NCBI GenBank assembly: GCA_947625175.1
Contig: CANQNI010000059.1
Span: 1-8,888 of the forward strand
Source of the DNA: an uncultured Eubacteriaceae bacterium
GTDB lineage: Bacteria; Bacillota; Clostridia; Eubacteriales; Eubacteriaceae
Direction of reading: 5' to 3'
Length of the DNA: 8,888 nt
Shown here: one piece after another, positions 7,490-8,888 of the stretch
Numbering within the stretch: the first letter of the stretch is position 1
Layout: each line of letters starts with the position of its first letter
Position numbers and translations under genes: made by a program
Notes under the pieces: generated by a model
What the model was told of the DNA's origin: nothing
Databases searched by the model: none
What the model saw: the letters and a program-made list of their open reading frames with translations, nothing else

Positions 7490-8047
7490 TTAGACTTCCA
7501 ATATATCTTTTTCTTTATTTTCAATCACATTATCAATAGCTTTAATCTGATCATCAGTTAATTTCTGAATATCTTTTTCAGCATCTTTTAAGTCATCTTC
7601 TGTAATTGTCGAATTTTTTTCTTCATCTTTTAATTCTTGTAAAGCTTTTCTACGAATATTTCTGATAGAAACTTTAGCTTCTTCACCATATTTATGGGCT
7701 TGTTTAACTAGTTCCTTACGTCGTTCTTCGGTCAACTGAGGAACAGCAAGTCTAATTATTTTACCATCATTAGATGGATTTATTCCAATATCCGCTACTT
7801 GTATAGCCTTTTCAATCGCTTGGATCTGACTAGGATCAAATGGACTTACTGTAATTAAACGTGCTTCAGGTGCGGCAATATTTGCTACCTGATTCAAAGG
7901 AGTACTGACTCCATAATAATCAATAGTAATTCGATCTAATACATGTGTATTAGCTCTACCTGCTCTTAAACTTAATAAAGCCTGTGATAAATTATCAACA
8001 GATTTTTCCATACGTTCCTTTGCCTGATCAATAATTTTGTCTTGCAT
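7490..8047 (-). CDS. frr: Ribosome recycling factor
   Basis: RRF works with EF-G to split the post-termination ribosome. At 185 residues it has exactly the usual length. The three-helix-bundle domain I is formed by the N-terminal helix (about 1-30, ending LRAGRAN at 27-33) and the two C-terminal helices from about 105 on; domain II is the beta-rich insert (about 31-103). Family motifs are LRAGRA, PxLTEERRKELVK (103-115) and the basic RNIRRKA (129-135), which contacts 23S rRNA. The ATG at 8045-8047 is 10 bases after pyrH, whose stop codon overlaps the AAAGGAG ribosome binding site. The usual followers uppS, cdsA and dxr are not present; a hairpin and rimP come next. Confidence 0.97.
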   Translation of the reverse strand: MQDKIIDQAKERMEKSVDNLSQALLSLRAGRANTHVLDRITIDYYGVSTPLNQVANIAAPEARLITVSPFDPSQIQAIEKAIQVADIGINPSNDGKIIRLAVPQLTEERRKELVKQAHKYGEEAKVSIRNIRRKALQELKDEEKNSTITEDDLKDAEKDIQKLTDDQIKAIDNVIENKEKDILEV

Positions 8048-8057
8048 ATTAACTCCT

Positions 8058-8762
8058 TTAACGAATTAATGTTCCCACATTTTTACCAGTAAGAACTTGT
8101 AATAAATTCTCTGGATCTTTTAATCCAAAAACCTGTATAGGCATTTTATTTTCTTTACATAAGGTAATGGCTGTTAAATCCATTACTTTTAAATCTCTTT
8201 TTAAGACTTCGTCATAAGTCAGTTCTTTAAACTTACGAGCTTGAGGATTTTCATTAGGATCCTCTTCATAAACTGCATCAATATTCTTAGCTAACAAAAT
8301 TACTTGTGCTCCTATTTCAACTGCTCTTAAGGAAGCTGCTGTATCAGTTGTGAAGAAAGGATTTCCAGTTCCAGCAGCAAAGATTACTATTCTATCTTTT
8401 TCGAGATGTCTTATCGCTTTACGCATGATAAAAGGTTCACATACGGTATTCATCGTTATAGCACTTTGAACTCTTGTTGGAATTCCATGCTTTTCAAAAG
8501 TATCTTGTAAAGCTAAGGCATTTATAACAGTTGCTAACATTCCCATATAGTCAGCAGCTGTTTTATCCATATTTTCACCATATCGACCCCGCCAGAAATT
8601 TCCACCACCAACTACTATAGCTATTTCAATTCCTAGATCATAGATTTTCTTAATCTCATTTGTAATACTTTCTAATGTCTTAGGATCTAATCCCGTTGTT
8701 TCATTTCCTGCTAATGCTTCCCCGCTAAATTTTATTAAGACTCTATGATACTTCGGTTCCAT
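8058..8762 (-). CDS. pyrH: UMP kinase PyrH
   Basis: PyrH phosphorylates UMP to UDP with ATP as donor; the bacterial enzyme is a hexamer of the amino acid kinase fold, often activated by GTP and inhibited by UTP. The 234-residue protein shows KFSGEALAG (11-19; Lys11 in the phosphate-binding site), GGGNFWRGR (52-60), ADYMGMLATVINALALQD (70-87), the UMP-binding GTGNPFFTTDTAA (131-143) and DAVYEEDPN (162-170). All are close to consensus, so it should be active. The ATG at 8760-8762 follows GAGGA. In most Bacillota rpsB and tsf lie upstream; here the upstream sequence is 77 bases of AT-rich DNA and then a mobile-element-like end, so tsf is not adjacent. Confidence 0.97.
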   Translation of the reverse strand: MEPKYHRVLIKFSGEALAGNETTGLDPKTLESITNEIKKIYDLGIEIAIVVGGGNFWRGRYGENMDKTAADYMGMLATVINALALQDTFEKHGIPTRVQSAITMNTVCEPFIMRKAIRHLEKDRIVIFAAGTGNPFFTTDTAASLRAVEIGAQVILLAKNIDAVYEEDPNENPQARKFKELTYDEVLKRDLKVMDLTAITLCKENKMPIQVFGLKDPENLLQVLTGKNVGTLIR

Positions 8763-8796
8763 AATTTCCTCGATATAAGTATTGTTTGTTAAGAAT

Positions 8797-8825
8797 ATTT
8801 TAACTTAAAATTGGAAATATTGCAG
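8797..8825 (-). promoter_or_regulatory. Weak candidate promoter for pyrH-frr
   Basis: On the minus strand a TAAAAT -10-like hexamer (8797-8802, five of six consensus positions) lies 17 bases after CTGCAA (8820-8825), a poor -35. The -10 is inside a perfect 7-1-7 inverted repeat ATTTTAA-C-TTAAAAT (8797-8811), which could be an operator or just AT-rich chance. Some promoter is needed here if the mobile-element end separates pyrH from its usual upstream genes. Confidence 0.25.
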
Positions 8826-8839
8826 TATTAAGCTATTTT

Positions 8840-8888
8840 GGAGTGACATACTCCCGGCATTTAACGAAGTCTTCATTTGAAGTGCGGG
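8840..8888 (-). mobile_element. Structured end resembling an IS200/IS605-type element (partial)
   Basis: GGAGT (8840-8844) and ACTCC (8850-8854) form a perfect 5-bp hairpin around GACAT. Overlapping it, CCCGGCA (8853-8859) can pair with TGCGGG (8883-8888) with one bulged base, enclosing the small stem CTTC-ATTT-GAAG (8871-8882). Such nested imperfect palindromes next to each other are typical of the ends of IS200/IS605 elements and of the 3' scaffold of the TnpB omega RNA, and the minus-strand GGGAGTATGTCAC reminds me of such ends. No transposase is visible because the window stops here. The identification rests on structure and recollection only; a fragment of another repeat family is possible. 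Confidence 0.4.

Noticed and set aside
8763..8888. C-terminal part of tsf upstream of pyrH
   Set aside because: No minus-strand frame here gives EF-Ts-like sequence; the stretch is AT-rich spacer followed by palindromic sequence.
1..8888. CRISPR array, tRNA or rRNA genes, defence or toxin-antitoxin system
   Set aside because: The window is almost fully occupied by housekeeping genes with gaps of at most 63 bases inside the operon; I saw no direct repeat array, cloverleaf or rRNA-like sequence.

Overview
The window is an 8.9 kb stretch of AT-rich bacterial DNA in which every supported gene lies on the minus strand. Read in transcription order from the right it carries pyrH, frr, rimP, nusA, rnpM (ylxR), infB, rbfA, nrnA, truB, a GNAT acetyltransferase and the start of ribF. 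The block rimP-nusA-ylxR-infB-rbfA-nrnA-truB-ribF is the classical order of Bacillota (Firmicutes). The strong AT bias, the DHH-family nanoRNase in the operon, the TTG starts and the AGGAGG-type ribosome binding sites point to a low-GC Bacillota, probably a clostridia-like or Halanaerobiales-like anaerobe. I cannot name a genus.

Layout from right to left. Positions 8840-8888 hold a strongly self-complementary sequence resembling the structured end of an IS200/IS605-type element, where tsf would be expected. Positions 8763-8839 are a short AT-rich leader with a weak promoter candidate. pyrH (UMP kinase) and frr (ribosome recycling factor) follow 10 bases apart. A 12-bp hairpin with a U tract lies between frr and rimP, leaving only 15 bases before the rimP start codon. 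From rimP to the left the genes are spaced by short gaps (5-63 bases) or overlap by 1 or 8 bases, so they form one transcription unit.

The cluster serves translation and RNA metabolism: 30S maturation (RimP, RbfA), initiation (IF2), recycling (RRF), transcription elongation and termination (NusA), RNase P modulation (RnpM), tRNA pseudouridylation (TruB), nanoRNA and pAp turnover (NrnA), UMP phosphorylation (PyrH) and flavin cofactor synthesis (RibF). The usual Bacillota genes between frr and rimP (uppS, cdsA, dxr, rseP, polC) and ylxQ between ylxR and infB are absent here. A GNAT gene is inserted between truB and ribF.

The most interesting point is the left edge. ribF is intact for 36 codons and then is broken by sequence starting GTGCG in the sense orientation, the consensus 5' end of a group II intron. 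If so, an essential FAD/FMN synthesis gene is split by a potentially self-splicing retroelement. The second is the terminator-like hairpin directly ahead of rimP-nusA, well placed for NusA-dependent attenuation. With mobile-element-like sequence at both ends, this window is probably an assembly contig that stops at repeats.
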